From assembly GCF_034651555.1 (NCBI RefSeq), contig NZ_JAYEEQ010000014.1, positions 1-64,000 on the forward strand: a stretch of DNA of 64,000 bases. The letters are read 5' to 3'. This stretch comes from Aurantibrevibacter litoralis (GTDB lineage: Bacteria > Bacteroidota > Bacteroidia > Flavobacteriales > Flavobacteriaceae). Positions 1 to 10,123 of the stretch are shown here, piece after piece (positions within the stretch are counted from its first letter, which is position 1; each line of letters begins with the position of its first letter). Position numbers and translations under genes: made by a program. The notes under the pieces were generated by a model. It saw only the letters and a program-made list of their open reading frames with translations. It made no database searches and was not told where the DNA came from.

Positions 1-539
1 GCACCATTGGCACCATCAGCACCATCGGCTCCGGGTAGTCCTTGAATGCCCTGAGCACCCTGTGGACCGGTTAAATCGGATGTGGTGAAAGTGGATCCGT
101 CATCAAAAGTTAGTGTAAATGTACCGTCTCCATTATCAGAGGTGGATGCAATACCGTTACCGTCTGCGCCATCAGCACCATTGGCTCCATCTGCTCCTGG
201 TAGTCCTTGAGGTCCTGTGAGATTTGATGTGGTAAAACTACTTCCATCCGCATAATTAAAAGTGAAAGTACCATTGCCATTATCAATGGTAGAAATTATA
301 GAAGTACCTCCAGTAGATGAAAATTCCCATGAATTTCCATCCCAAAAGAAAATCGTTCCTGTGGTTGTATTTACATAGAGATCCCCCAAATCTGCCCCAG
401 CAGGCGTATTTACACCTGGTACAGTTACAGCAGTGCCACTGAGTACTTCGCAATTACACTGATCCTCTAGGGTTATGGTGGTCTGAGCAAAAGCCATTCC
501 GGATATTAGAAAAAGTACGAGTAAAATCCTTTTATTCAT
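1..539 (-). CDS. Exported collagen-like (Gly-X-Y) protein, C-terminus cut by window edge
   Basis: I read this partial gene directly from the minus strand. It starts at the ATG at 539 with a signal peptide (MNKRILLVLFLISGMAFAQ), then a Cys-containing segment, a short domain of the type found in phage-tail/collagen-like surface proteins (about residues 35-75), and two copies of a DNGDGTFTF-like strand, each followed by collagen triplets (GPQGLPGADGANGADG, then GAQGIQGLPGADGADGANG). The reading frame is still open at base 1, so the C-terminus and any sorting signal are outside the window. Collagen-like triplets form trimeric stalks in bacterial surface proteins; the role here is inferred. It lies upstream of other exported proteins on the same strand. 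The repeat DNA is itself repetitive, so length variation between strains is likely. Confidence 0.85.
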   Translation of the reverse strand, partial: MNKRILLVLFLISGMAFAQTTITLEDQCNCEVLSGTAVTVPGVNTPAGADLGDLYVNTTTGTIFFWDGNSWEFSSTGGTSIISTIDNGNGTFTFNYADGSSFTTSNLTGPQGLPGADGANGADGADGNGIASTSDNGDGTFTLTFDDGSTFTTSDLTGPQGAQGIQGLPGADGADGANG

Positions 540-941
540 GGTATTATATTTACTTGAATGCTTTTAATTATTCATTATTTTTTATAGCCCTTGGAAACTT
601 CCAAATTGTCGCTTTAAACCACTTTGTTTGGTAGATTCACCTGAAGTGAATTCTATTTGATTTTTTAAGGCGATGCACTTATAGCACATGGACACAGTTT
701 TCATTACAAAATATTATCATAGATTTAACAAAACTAAGTTGCCACTATCCCAGCGAAAAATATTTGTTGTGTAACCCTTAATAAGTAGTGTAAATACAGA
801 TTATTATGGGGTAGGCCTTTTCTATTTATTAATTTTTTGTAATGTCGATTATGGATTATAGTAGGAATCATAGGGGTTTTAGGTTGCTCATTTTTATACA
901 TCCTACTTCTTTTGACGTATAAAATGTAATTAATCGCTTTA
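540..941. other. Intergenic region, no gene seen
   Basis: About 400 AT-rich bases between two minus-strand genes. It should hold the promoter of the collagen-like gene; the only match to the Bacteroidota -7 box on the minus strand is TAGTTTTG at 729-736, without a convincing -33 TTG. I see no ORF of note, no strong terminator hairpin and no RNA gene. Confidence 0.5.
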
Positions 942-3900
942 TCAATTGCCGTTTACTCTATACGTAATTCGTCTATTGGTAATCACTGTTTTTACTTTAA
1001 TAGCCAAGGAGGGCGAAAATTCTGAAGTTGAATTACCTAAAGTTGCAGTGGCCGTTATAAGTTCTCCTATTCCCGTATTCGCAGGAACCGGAATAGAAAA
1101 TTGAAACCTATTTGTACTATCGGTATTCCCATCAGGATCTGAATAGGCCGATGCAGATGCATCTAAATCAGATGTACTGTTTTCGGTAAAAGATCCTATA
1201 AATTCTTGTCCCTCCCCATAATCTACAGAAAGTCCAAATTGATTGACCCCAGACATGGCGGTACCTTTACTGATATCTGTAAAAAAGAATTCTAATATAG
1301 CTCCGGGTCGAGACCATCCTTTTACTATAAGATTACTCCCGGATAAATAAGCCTCTGCAAGCAATGGGAAATTTAATGACGTATTTGGACCGTTATCCAC
1401 ATCTCCGGAATCGTTTAAAGTTATGCCGTCGCCTGTTGGATTTCCCGTGGTGCGTTGATCAATATCAATACCTAAACCTCCATTGTTATAAATCGAATTT
1501 TGCGAGATACGATTGGCTGCAGTGTTACCCCCTGTGATCACAATTCCAGCACCCCCATTCTGGGTAATAATATTAGACGTTATTACAGAATTGTTACCAA
1601 ATAAACGTATGCCACTATTTTCGATAGCACCGGAACAGTTTCCTCCATTTAAACCGGAATTACGAATAGTATTCTCATTAATAGTAACACCACCCGCAAA
1701 ATTCCACCCCTCAACACCTATACCTCCTGTATTTTCTATTAAATTTTCTCTAATAACTATTCCCGATCCATTCTGCAATACTATATTATCATTACAGGAA
1801 CCAATTCCATTGGCATTTATGTGATTGTGTTGCACCAAAGTAGAAGCACCCCCATTGATTAAAATACCGGAGTTGGATGAAGTGGCAATATAATTGCCCT
1901 CAATAATAGCAGTGCCACCGTTAACTTGTACCCCCGTATTGATAGCACCTGCATTACTCCCTAAAGCATTGGTTCCTATAAAATTTTCGGAAATTCTGGC
2001 AGAGCCATTGTTTACAGCAATGCCAAGATTACTATTGGCAAAAACCGATACATTCCGTATCTCAACATTGTTTCCTACCGTGGTTACTACATTGCCATTA
2101 TTTCGATGTATCTGAATTTCAGGGCGTTCATAATTGGGAAGTAAGGTTCCTGAAATACCCACAGTCGAACCACCCGCACCGATAGTTCCAGCATTGGTAT
2201 TACCCAAATATACTGTTTGCGTCCTGCCGTCTATCTTTGTATTAGTTCCTGTTATTGTACTAAGAGAAGTACTGTTTGGAATAAAAATATCAAAATAGCC
2301 ATTACTAAAGTTAGGGTCAGCAGGACGCCCTAATGCATCTCCCGCAGGTGGAATCATAAAAATAGAGGTGTCGTCACCAGAAGCAGGATCGAACAAACTA
2401 TTGGCTTCAATATTTAGTCCTACTTCATCCAAAAGATTGGAATTAATAATAAACTGCTCCAGCGAACCTTGTCCCGTAGCATTGGTGTTCACGATAGTAT
2501 TAAAGTTGAAACCAAAGTCTAAATCGGAAATTCCATTAGAATTAATAACTACTTGTGAAATTGTTTGAGCACCGGCCAACACCCCATTAGGACTATCCTG
2601 ACCACTTGGATTGGTTCCTCCTACGGCACCGGTCACGGCCACCAAGCCTGCTCCGTTGTGATTGTATTTAAAAGTTTGTACCGGCCAACAAGTAGCACAC
2701 CCTAAACCTCCACCGCGATTAGATCTTATACTACTATTGACAACCCTAACAGCATAATTTCCATTAGGCATCCCTGCCAGAACATAGACCCCATCCGGTC
2801 TTGTGGTTGTGCTTTGTACTAAAACTCCAGAGGTATTATACAATTCTACTCTTGCCCCAGGCACCACCATACCACCTGAGGCCAAGTATGCCCTGCCCGG
2901 ACCTCCGGGATAATTGATGTCCTCAAAAACTCGACCCGTTATTATATTAGAAGGTACTTTAAGGACTACCGCATTAGATATGACAAAATCCTGACCTACA
3001 TCTACATTTGCGGTTACCTGATTGTCTGTAGTATTTATAAAGGCCGAAATATCGAAAGTATCCCAATCCATACCATAGGTGGTTGAAATGTTTACTACAG
3101 GTGTCACCGTATTATCATAGATAGTAGAATTATAGGCGTTATTACCGGGTTGCCCACCATCCCCACTAAGTACAAAAGTTGTCCCTGTCTGATTTGTAAT
3201 AGATAATTCCTCAGGATTGGTAGAGCCGGCACTTGCACCACTAAGGGTTTCGTCTCCTTCCCAAGAAAGAAAAGACGCCTTGGATCCTGCTCCACCAATG
3301 GCAAAAAAGGCATCCAAGGTAAAGGATGTCCCGTTATTACTGAAACCATCAAATCCCCTGTACAAATTAATAGACACCGCAGGTAAGGTTGGTTCGGTAT
3401 AAAAAACCATTAATGCCCATCCACCTAAAACTGTTTGACTGGGGCAATACCTTGACCCGTTATCAATGGTTAAATCCGTTACATCAAATACATTTGTAGA
3501 AGGATTTGGAATATTGTTTACAATAGTTGTTACATCACTCACGTAGCCAAAGAACACCCTATCTGTAATGCCGGATTGGTACGCCACATCGGCTGTTACG
3601 GCCTGCCCTTCAAAAGTTACCGTGTTATCTAATACCAGACTTGAATGTGCCCAGTACAATAGTGCCTTTTGAATGCTAGCTCCAGCGGGGATTGGGGCTA
3701 TAAGACTATTAGACGATGTGGTTGTTATAGCGCAAGCGTTTACAGCGTTGGGCTGCGTTCTAAATGACCCTCCGGTAGAAGTGAAGTCGTAATTTCCTGC
3801 AAATTGTTCTACTAAGATAAGCGATTGGTTAAAAACAACTTCAGATGCTATAGTTCCTGTGCCTGTATCACTTATATTTGTGTCAGGATTTGAACTGCCG

Positions 3901-4691
3901 GTAAGTACTACAATGAATGTTTCTTCTAATTCTGGAATATCATCTGAGACGATGGGGACAATGACATTTTGCGTAGCTCCAGAAGTGCCGTTAAAACTTA
4001 ACGCACCACTTGTAAATGTAAAATCAGATCCAGCTATGGCAGAGCCATTTACGGTCTGATAATTTACGGTGAAAGGTGCCGAACTAAACCCCGTATGAGT
4101 TACAGTAAAAACAGCCGTTCCTCCAGCTTCGTTTACCACAACATCATTCACAGTCATAAAAGGCGGTATGTTTGCGGTAAATACTACATTATCAATAAAA
4201 ATAATTTCTCCGGAACTCCAATTGCCGCTTGCTGATATAAATCGAATAGCGGAATTTGCCGAGATTTGGTTTGCAGTAAGATTATGGGTAATAGTTCCGG
4301 TATTGGAGTTATTTAAAGTTGCGATGATCTCCCAGGAGTTGGTAACTGCATTCCATAATTGCACATTCAAAGATTCATTTCCTCTTGATGTTGCATTATA
4401 GTTAAACGACAGCATCGCCGAAATGGCACCCGAAAGATTCAAAGATCGTTGAATGTTTACGTTGTCTAGATCATCGAAACGCAATTGATTCGAGTTTATG
4501 GTAATCCTACCGTTGTTGGGACTGGTTGTTTCACCCGACTCTATCCAATTGGAAGCAAAGTTGGTGTTGCCGTTGTTATTTGCATAAGAAACACTACTAA
4601 AATTATCACTAAACGTCTGTTGGCTATAACTAAAACCGCAGATACAACAGAAAACAAAAACAAGAATACAACTAGAGGACAAACTTTTCAT
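942..4691 (-). CDS. Large modular exported surface protein (Calx-beta, prealbumin-like and beta-helix regions)
   Basis: I chose the internal ATG at 4691 (1249 residues) because it is preceded by AGGAA and begins a clear signal peptide (MKSLSSSCILVFVFCCICGF, cleavage near YSQ); an ATG at 4808 would add 39 residues with no signal character. Regions in order: an N-terminal jelly-roll-like segment (about 25-175), a Calx-beta domain (about 180-282, VNEAGGTAVFTV and EETFIVVLTG), an unassigned beta-rich region (to about 580), a prealbumin/SdrD-B-like domain (ITGRVFEDINYPGG, about 580-690), and a parallel beta-helix rich in N/G/I repeats (about 820-1070). It ends in VITNRRITYRVNGN, a tail almost repeated in the next gene. 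There is no recognisable standard type A or B T9SS sorting domain. It is probably outer-surface or secreted; the function (adhesion or polysaccharide contact) is inferred. Confidence 0.8.
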   Translation of the reverse strand: MKSLSSSCILVFVFCCICGFSYSQQTFSDNFSSVSYANNNGNTNFASNWIESGETTSPNNGRITINSNQLRFDDLDNVNIQRSLNLSGAISAMLSFNYNATSRGNESLNVQLWNAVTNSWEIIATLNNSNTGTITHNLTANQISANSAIRFISASGNWSSGEIIFIDNVVFTANIPPFMTVNDVVVNEAGGTAVFTVTHTGFSSAPFTVNYQTVNGSAIAGSDFTFTSGALSFNGTSGATQNVIVPIVSDDIPELEETFIVVLTGSSNPDTNISDTGTGTIASEVVFNQSLILVEQFAGNYDFTSTGGSFRTQPNAVNACAITTTSSNSLIAPIPAGASIQKALLYWAHSSLVLDNTVTFEGQAVTADVAYQSGITDRVFFGYVSDVTTIVNNIPNPSTNVFDVTDLTIDNGSRYCPSQTVLGGWALMVFYTEPTLPAVSINLYRGFDGFSNNGTSFTLDAFFAIGGAGSKASFLSWEGDETLSGASAGSTNPEELSITNQTGTTFVLSGDGGQPGNNAYNSTIYDNTVTPVVNISTTYGMDWDTFDISAFINTTDNQVTANVDVGQDFVISNAVVLKVPSNIITGRVFEDINYPGGPGRAYLASGGMVVPGARVELYNTSGVLVQSTTTRPDGVYVLAGMPNGNYAVRVVNSSIRSNRGGGLGCATCWPVQTFKYNHNGAGLVAVTGAVGGTNPSGQDSPNGVLAGAQTISQVVINSNGISDLDFGFNFNTIVNTNATGQGSLEQFIINSNLLDEVGLNIEANSLFDPASGDDTSIFMIPPAGDALGRPADPNFSNGYFDIFIPNSTSLSTITGTNTKIDGRTQTVYLGNTNAGTIGAGGSTVGISGTLLPNYERPEIQIHRNNGNVVTTVGNNVEIRNVSVFANSNLGIAVNNGSARISENFIGTNALGSNAGAINTGVQVNGGTAIIEGNYIATSSNSGILINGGASTLVQHNHINANGIGSCNDNIVLQNGSGIVIRENLIENTGGIGVEGWNFAGGVTINENTIRNSGLNGGNCSGAIENSGIRLFGNNSVITSNIITQNGGAGIVITGGNTAANRISQNSIYNNGGLGIDIDQRTTGNPTGDGITLNDSGDVDNGPNTSLNFPLLAEAYLSGSNLIVKGWSRPGAILEFFFTDISKGTAMSGVNQFGLSVDYGEGQEFIGSFTENSTSDLDASASAYSDPDGNTDSTNRFQFSIPVPANTGIGELITATATLGNSTSEFSPSLAIKVKTVITNRRITYRVNGN

Positions 4692-4913
4692 AAAATTCCT
4701 AATTAGGCTACCGGCTTTAGACAGGTATAGATAAGGCGGGTATTTCCAAATTGGAATATAAAAGTAAGGGCAGGTTAAATCTGCGCCCAATTTTTGTTGT
4801 ATACCCATTAAAATAGCATGTAAATAGAAGGATTATCGATGTATGACATCTTTAATACGCGGAAACAAAATGAAAAAGGATGTTCTAGGTTCGGTCTTTT
4901 GGCTTCTTACCCT

Positions 4914-7900
4914 TTATGGATTAACCCTATGCGTAATTCTTCTATTCGAAATTACAGTGGCAACTTTAACCGATAACAATGCAGGCAGACTAAGTACAGG
5001 AGCACAACCGGAGCCCGATTGCGAAATAACTACCCTAAATTGCGAGCCGTTAGAAGCCAGATTTACGTTATTTATTTGCAGATTGGACGTTTGAGTTCCG
5101 GAATATGCCACGCCATCTGTGATGGCGCTAAACGTTAGCCCATTGTCGGTACTTACTTGCCATTGAAACGTATCACCATTAGATACCAACACACTAAACG
5201 CAGCATTATGACCCACAAAGGAAGTAGTAATCATAGGTTGAACGGTTATGTCAATAGACTGTATCTTGATCAGTTGTTGCAGCGCTATTCTATTCCCGGC
5301 ATCATCCGTAACCTCATATGTTCTAGTTATTATTTCGGGATTAGTACCCCCATCGGACACATCACTTAGAAAAACAACCATTGGATTTGCGGTGCAGTTA
5401 TCAGCTTCGTCAGTAATAACCGAAACATCCGGAGCCGGGATATCCGAACTGCAAAAAACGGTTATGGGATCTGGGCTTGTCGCTGTAGGCAAGGTGGTAT
5501 CCTTTACTGTAATTGTTTTTGTAAAAGGGATACTCGTATTTCCGTTCGTATCTACCGCTTCGTAGGTAAGCACCCTCACAAAATCATTTTCCGATCCGAA
5601 ATATGTGATCGTGTCCCCAATTATATGCACTAAGGGCGTGCCACATGAATCTGTAGCCACTGGAGGTGTAAAGGGTAAGTCACCACAAAAAAGGCTAATC
5701 CCATCAGAGGTTGGTGTAAAGCCGAAATTAACGCCAGACCATTCAATATTACCACCCGGAATACTACCCCATGCCGGTATGGCCGTAGTGCCTGTAATAA
5801 TTAAATTGTAGGTACCATCGCCATTGTCTTCTTCGGAGTAAACAAAGGCGGATGGATTACTCAAAAGTACCGGATTTAGCTGGTAGTTGGCATTTGTAAT
5901 TCGTACCTCCCAATGAGGCACACTATTGGCGGTAGTATTTTGAAGTCCAAAACCCCAAGCAAATTGCTGTTGATTAAAAAAAGTAGTACTTAAACTTGTG
6001 CATATAGCCAACGTGGGTACATCTGCTGCGCATTGATAATTCTCATTCAGCGTACCAGCTACGGTAACCCATGTGGGTGCTATATTGTCCATGGTTAGTG
6101 TAGTAGTAGCGCTTACATTTAAAATAGGGTCTCCGGACATTCCACCATATTCTACCACATATCCTTTGGGTTGATAGGCACCGCTCGTGGCTCCGGTATT
6201 GCTTAAATCATTCCAAGAACCATTCATTCCCGTACCATTTTCGGTAATATGTGCATAATCTTCGTCTCCGGAGTTATTTGGCTCTCCACTATTCCAGAAC
6301 GCATAATTAAAAGGTGGTGTTGCAGTACCACCAACACCCCCGTTCCAAAACTGGGTGCCTGCTTCCGGACCAGTTACCCAGCGCCAAACACCTTCAGTAG
6401 TTGCGTCACTTGCTCCAATCCATCCTGCTCCGGATATTTGAGATCCGGCAAAATCGGATTCTTCTTGACTTGTTAGGGTAGCTAAATAACCTTGCAATCC
6501 AAAATAGGTGCGGGCAGACGCTGCTGTATTGGCGTTGGCCCATGTAATACCTATATCTGAGACAAATTCGTAATAATGCCCTGTAGTCGGTAAAAAATTA
6601 GGTTCGCCCACCGTAATAGAAAATTGTCGGTTTCCGGTCGGACTTGGATTACTGCTACTATACACGACCGATAAAATAGCGTTTTCGAAAGCACTATAGG
6701 AAGCGGGACCCTGTAAGGTAATTTTTCCTTGAACCGCATCCCAACTGGCTGTTATTCCGGGATGTGAACCGGTAAGACTTAACAAGTCTTCTCCATTAAC
6801 ATATCCTGAAGACACCTGAATATACACCGCCGATGTACCGGTATCGTCCGCATCCGTAATGGATACAGTTTGTGCAATTGGAATGGATGCACCTTCCCCA
6901 CAATACAGTTGATTTCCTGTAGCCGTCAGTGTAGGTGGTTCATTGGTAGCTTCTTCTTCAGGTTCCGCACAATCGCTAGAAAGCAGGCTAAAGGGTATTA
7001 ATTGCTTGGCAACGGAAGGGCCTTGATAGCGCGCCTCTAACACTTGTCCACCGCCATTTTCATAAAACAAGACTCGTATTCTATGGAGACCTGTGGTAAG
7101 GATAACGGTTCCCGATCTTTCTTGAGCCCCATGATCACCATCATTATTTACGATCTGCACATCATCAATAAACAATTTTGACCCATCGTCTGAGGTTGTA
7201 AAAAAGGTATACGAGCCCGCCGTCGCAATCTGTATATACCCGGTATATCGAATAGCAAAAGTGTTACCATCACCGGGATCTACTGCATTTTGCAATGTTA
7301 CGACATTAAAATCAACAACCTGTCCTATATTTAGGGCACCTGAGATAGGTATGTTATCTACTGTATTTCCCGGTGGAACTAAATCATAAAATTCGTAATC
7401 TAAAACGTTACTACAGCCTGGAGGTATTCCTGTGAGTAGCATACTATCTAAACGATACCGATCGTTGTTTTCATTGGTTGAAAACAACGCTTCTAGCTCT
7501 AGGTTAGTCCCTCCCGGGATAGGAAAAGAATACGTGGAATTCGGAATTAAAACAGGTGCCACTAAAGTGGTCCATGTGCCACCGTCTAATCGATATCGGA
7601 AAGAGAAGCGATCTGTGGTTTCTATACTCCCCGTGCCTGTTGTAAAACTTAGATTAATATCGCTAAATCCGGTAATATTAATCTCATTACTGCGCCAAAA
7701 ACCATTAACATTTCTCGATCTTGTTTCAATGCTATTGCTGCGTATCATTGCGCCATTGCCGGAAGACCAAGTTGCTGGAGCCACACCCGTTCCCATACCG
7801 GAGGTAGTGTTATTAGAGTAGCTAAAGTCATCGCTCCAAATAGTCGTTTGGGAATATAAAGCAACCGAGCTAAGTAGTAGGCATAGTAAAAATAAAGTTT

Positions 7901-7946
7901 TAAGAAAAGGATATTGATACTTTCCTAAATGGATCATGGTGTACAT
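4914..7946 (-). CDS. Exported PA14 / C-type lectin / Ig-like modular protein
   Basis: A 1010-residue protein with a signal peptide (FLLCLLLSSVALYSQ); the start could equally be the ATG at 7937. Regions: an N-terminal beta-sandwich (about 35-175), a PA14 domain (about 180-322; YTFFTTSDDGSKLFIDD, LHRIRVLFYENGGG), a cadherin/Ig-like stretch (about 335-445), a C-type lectin domain (about 450-602) with the hallmark GWIGASD, EPNN and SWND elements, HYR-like strands (about 770-890), and a C-terminal Ig-like domain (FQWQVSTDNG). PA14 and C-type lectin domains bind carbohydrate in characterised proteins, so glycan binding is a reasonable inference. The last residues VISNRRITHRVNP nearly repeat the tail of the neighbour at 942-4691, although the rest of the two proteins is unrelated. 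Same strand as its neighbours, about 220 bases apart. Confidence 0.82.
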   Translation of the reverse strand: MYTMIHLGKYQYPFLKTLFLLCLLLSSVALYSQTTIWSDDFSYSNNTTSGMGTGVAPATWSSGNGAMIRSNSIETRSRNVNGFWRSNEINITGFSDINLSFTTGTGSIETTDRFSFRYRLDGGTWTTLVAPVLIPNSTYSFPIPGGTNLELEALFSTNENNDRYRLDSMLLTGIPPGCSNVLDYEFYDLVPPGNTVDNIPISGALNIGQVVDFNVVTLQNAVDPGDGNTFAIRYTGYIQIATAGSYTFFTTSDDGSKLFIDDVQIVNNDGDHGAQERSGTVILTTGLHRIRVLFYENGGGQVLEARYQGPSVAKQLIPFSLLSSDCAEPEEEATNEPPTLTATGNQLYCGEGASIPIAQTVSITDADDTGTSAVYIQVSSGYVNGEDLLSLTGSHPGITASWDAVQGKITLQGPASYSAFENAILSVVYSSSNPSPTGNRQFSITVGEPNFLPTTGHYYEFVSDIGITWANANTAASARTYFGLQGYLATLTSQEESDFAGSQISGAGWIGASDATTEGVWRWVTGPEAGTQFWNGGVGGTATPPFNYAFWNSGEPNNSGDEDYAHITENGTGMNGSWNDLSNTGATSGAYQPKGYVVEYGGMSGDPILNVSATTTLTMDNIAPTWVTVAGTLNENYQCAADVPTLAICTSLSTTFFNQQQFAWGFGLQNTTANSVPHWEVRITNANYQLNPVLLSNPSAFVYSEEDNGDGTYNLIITGTTAIPAWGSIPGGNIEWSGVNFGFTPTSDGISLFCGDLPFTPPVATDSCGTPLVHIIGDTITYFGSENDFVRVLTYEAVDTNGNTSIPFTKTITVKDTTLPTATSPDPITVFCSSDIPAPDVSVITDEADNCTANPMVVFLSDVSDGGTNPEIITRTYEVTDDAGNRIALQQLIKIQSIDITVQPMITTSFVGHNAAFSVLVSNGDTFQWQVSTDNGLTFSAITDGVAYSGTQTSNLQINNVNLASNGSQFRVVISQSGSGCAPVLSLPALLSVKVATVISNRRITHRVNP

Positions 7947-8177
7947 GCGTTACGGGAGTTTCTCTTTTATTAAGCAACCCTAAAACTACATGACGTTGAA
8001 CCCAAACTGAAATAAATGTTGTGAAACTGCAATAACTATAGGTGAATGATGGATAGCTCCATTTGGCAACGTAATATTTTTCCTGCTATTTTGAGAAAAT
8101 CTAGGTAGGAATTACTACATCAGGAAAAAAATGCGCCTCAGAAATGATTCAAATAGCTAAAAATAGTGACTCTGTTT

Positions 8178-10112
8178 TTACTCTAGAATGATAAACTCAG
8201 ATCTCCGGTTTAGTTGATGTTCTGCTTCTGTACAGCGTGCCCCATTACTACAATTATTTATGAGGCGAGTTTCACCGAATCCTTCCCCAATAAGACGCTC
8301 TTGGGCAATTCCTTTTGATACCATATAGGACACAGTAGCTTCCGCTCTTTTTTGAGACAACCACAAGTTATAAGCGTCTGGTCCACGGCTGTCCGTATGG
8401 GAATTCACCTTAATTTTTAAACTTGGATATTTCTCCATTGCGGCGATAACTTTCTGTATTTCGACAGCCGCATCATTTCGTATATTGAATTTATTTAAAT
8501 CGAAATAAATGGTACTTAACTGCAATAATTTGGCCAAATCGTCCCCAAATCCGGCAGTAACCACGTCTCTTTCCAGGTAAAAATCAATGATTTGGTCCTT
8601 ACCTTCAGATTGTACCAAATATTCTTCTGAGGGCACATATCCCTCCATTAGGGCACGCACAAAATTACCTTGATGACAATCTACCGTCAGGCTGTAATTA
8701 CCCGAATTATCGGTTATGGTTGCGAAAATTTCCTCATTCTGTTCGTTAATAACCTTAACGGAAGCTCCTACCAAAACCGCATTGGATATTTTATCCCGTA
8801 CCGTACCCGTAACCTGCTGATTACAGTCCATGGCCAATGGTTTTGTTTCTAGGAAGGCATAAATATCATCCCCACCTAAACCCCCATCTCTATTAGACGC
8901 AAAGTATCCTTTTCTCGTTTCTGCTTTAAAAATAAACGTAAAATCGTCCATTTTACTATTTGCGTCAGCACCCACATTTAGTACTGTATTTGTGTATTTT
9001 CCGAAGGCAATTTTGGTCGCATAAATATCTAATCCCCCTAACCCCGGATGGCCATCTGAGGAAAAATACAATACTTCATCGGCAGATACATATGGAAAAG
9101 TTTCTCTAAATTCTGTGTTAATAATCGACCCCAAATTCTCGGGAGTGCCATAGGTACCATCATTCTTAATGGCCACTTTAAAAATATCTGATGCCCCAAA
9201 TGTACCGGGCATATCTGACGCAAAATAAAGGGTTTTCTCGTCCGGACTTAGTGCAGGATGCGCTACAGAATACGCATCACTGTTAAACGGTAATTCCTCG
9301 ATGGTAGTCCAATTACCATTCTCGTAAGTGGCTTTAAATATCTTTAACCGTATAAAACCCTCTTCATCCTTTTTATATTTTCCTTCTATAAAATTATTTC
9401 TTGTAAAATAGACCGTATTTCCGTCTTTTGTAAATACGGAGGTAGATTCGTGAAGTCTTGTATTTAAAGTGTTTTCCAATTTCGCCACCTTATTTCGAGA
9501 AAGACTGTCTGCATTTACCTTATATAGATCCAAAAAATCAGTAGCGGTCCAGCTGTGGCGATATCTAGCCAAATTTCCTGTATCCCGGTCAGACGAAAAC
9601 ACCAAACCCTCTTTATAAAAAGATGGCGCAAAGTCTGAATACTGAGTATTATATTCAAATGGTAACAATTGAAACCTGCCTGAATTTCTTTCTATCTCTT
9701 TTAAATAGTCTCTTTTTCCTGAAATAGAAGTAGACTCCGCAGCCGAAGTCAATTCAAAAAAAGTAGCCAATTGCGTGTCAGCTTCGTCGTATAACCCTAA
9801 ACTTTTTAAGCTTTGTGCGTATTTAAAATAATATTCGGGACCGGCTTCGTCCGGAAATTCATCAATTAAGCGTTTGTATATTTTCTCCGATTCCTGATAA
9901 TTCGCTTTAAAGTAGTAGGAATTTCCCAATCGCTTCAAGAGGTCGGCAGAAACAAATCCCTTGTCTAACACTTTTTTATAAATGTCTATGGCGGGACTAA
10001 AAGAATATTCTTGATATTGGGTATCTGCCTTTTTCAATAGTTGTTCTTGCCCAAATGCTAGAAAGACACCTAAAAAAAGTAAAAAAAATAAACTATGTAA
10101 TTTCTTTAGCAT
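8178..10112 (-). CDS. OmpA-family protein with TPR and PD40 propeller (T9SS-associated, PorE-like)
   Basis: I use the ATG at 10112 (644 residues); the in-frame codon at 10121 is TTG. A signal peptide (LFFLLFLGVFLAFGQEQ) is followed by TPR helices (about 25-125), WD40-like PD40 repeats (about 170-400, for example PALSPDEKTLYFASD), a carboxypeptidase-regulatory-like domain (about 430-510) and a C-terminal OmpA peptidoglycan-binding domain (about 530-644; INSHTD-type motif NSHTDSRGPDAYN, RRSEF). This architecture is standard for Bacteroidota outer-membrane-associated proteins that pair with PorP/SprF and anchor the secretion machinery to peptidoglycan. It begins immediately after the stop of the PorP/SprF gene, so the two are surely cotranscribed and probably translationally coupled. 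High confidence for family, moderate for the exact T9SS role. Confidence 0.9.
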   Translation of the reverse strand: MLKKLHSLFFLLFLGVFLAFGQEQLLKKADTQYQEYSFSPAIDIYKKVLDKGFVSADLLKRLGNSYYFKANYQESEKIYKRLIDEFPDEAGPEYYFKYAQSLKSLGLYDEADTQLATFFELTSAAESTSISGKRDYLKEIERNSGRFQLLPFEYNTQYSDFAPSFYKEGLVFSSDRDTGNLARYRHSWTATDFLDLYKVNADSLSRNKVAKLENTLNTRLHESTSVFTKDGNTVYFTRNNFIEGKYKKDEEGFIRLKIFKATYENGNWTTIEELPFNSDAYSVAHPALSPDEKTLYFASDMPGTFGASDIFKVAIKNDGTYGTPENLGSIINTEFRETFPYVSADEVLYFSSDGHPGLGGLDIYATKIAFGKYTNTVLNVGADANSKMDDFTFIFKAETRKGYFASNRDGGLGGDDIYAFLETKPLAMDCNQQVTGTVRDKISNAVLVGASVKVINEQNEEIFATITDNSGNYSLTVDCHQGNFVRALMEGYVPSEEYLVQSEGKDQIIDFYLERDVVTAGFGDDLAKLLQLSTIYFDLNKFNIRNDAAVEIQKVIAAMEKYPSLKIKVNSHTDSRGPDAYNLWLSQKRAEATVSYMVSKGIAQERLIGEGFGETRLINNCSNGARCTEAEHQLNRRSEFIILE

Positions 10113-10123
10113 GTATATCAATT

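Noticed and set aside
4692..4808. Upstream start adding 39 residues to the Calx-beta surface protein
   Set aside because: The extension is not signal-like, whereas the ATG at 4691 is preceded by AGGAA and starts a clear signal peptide.
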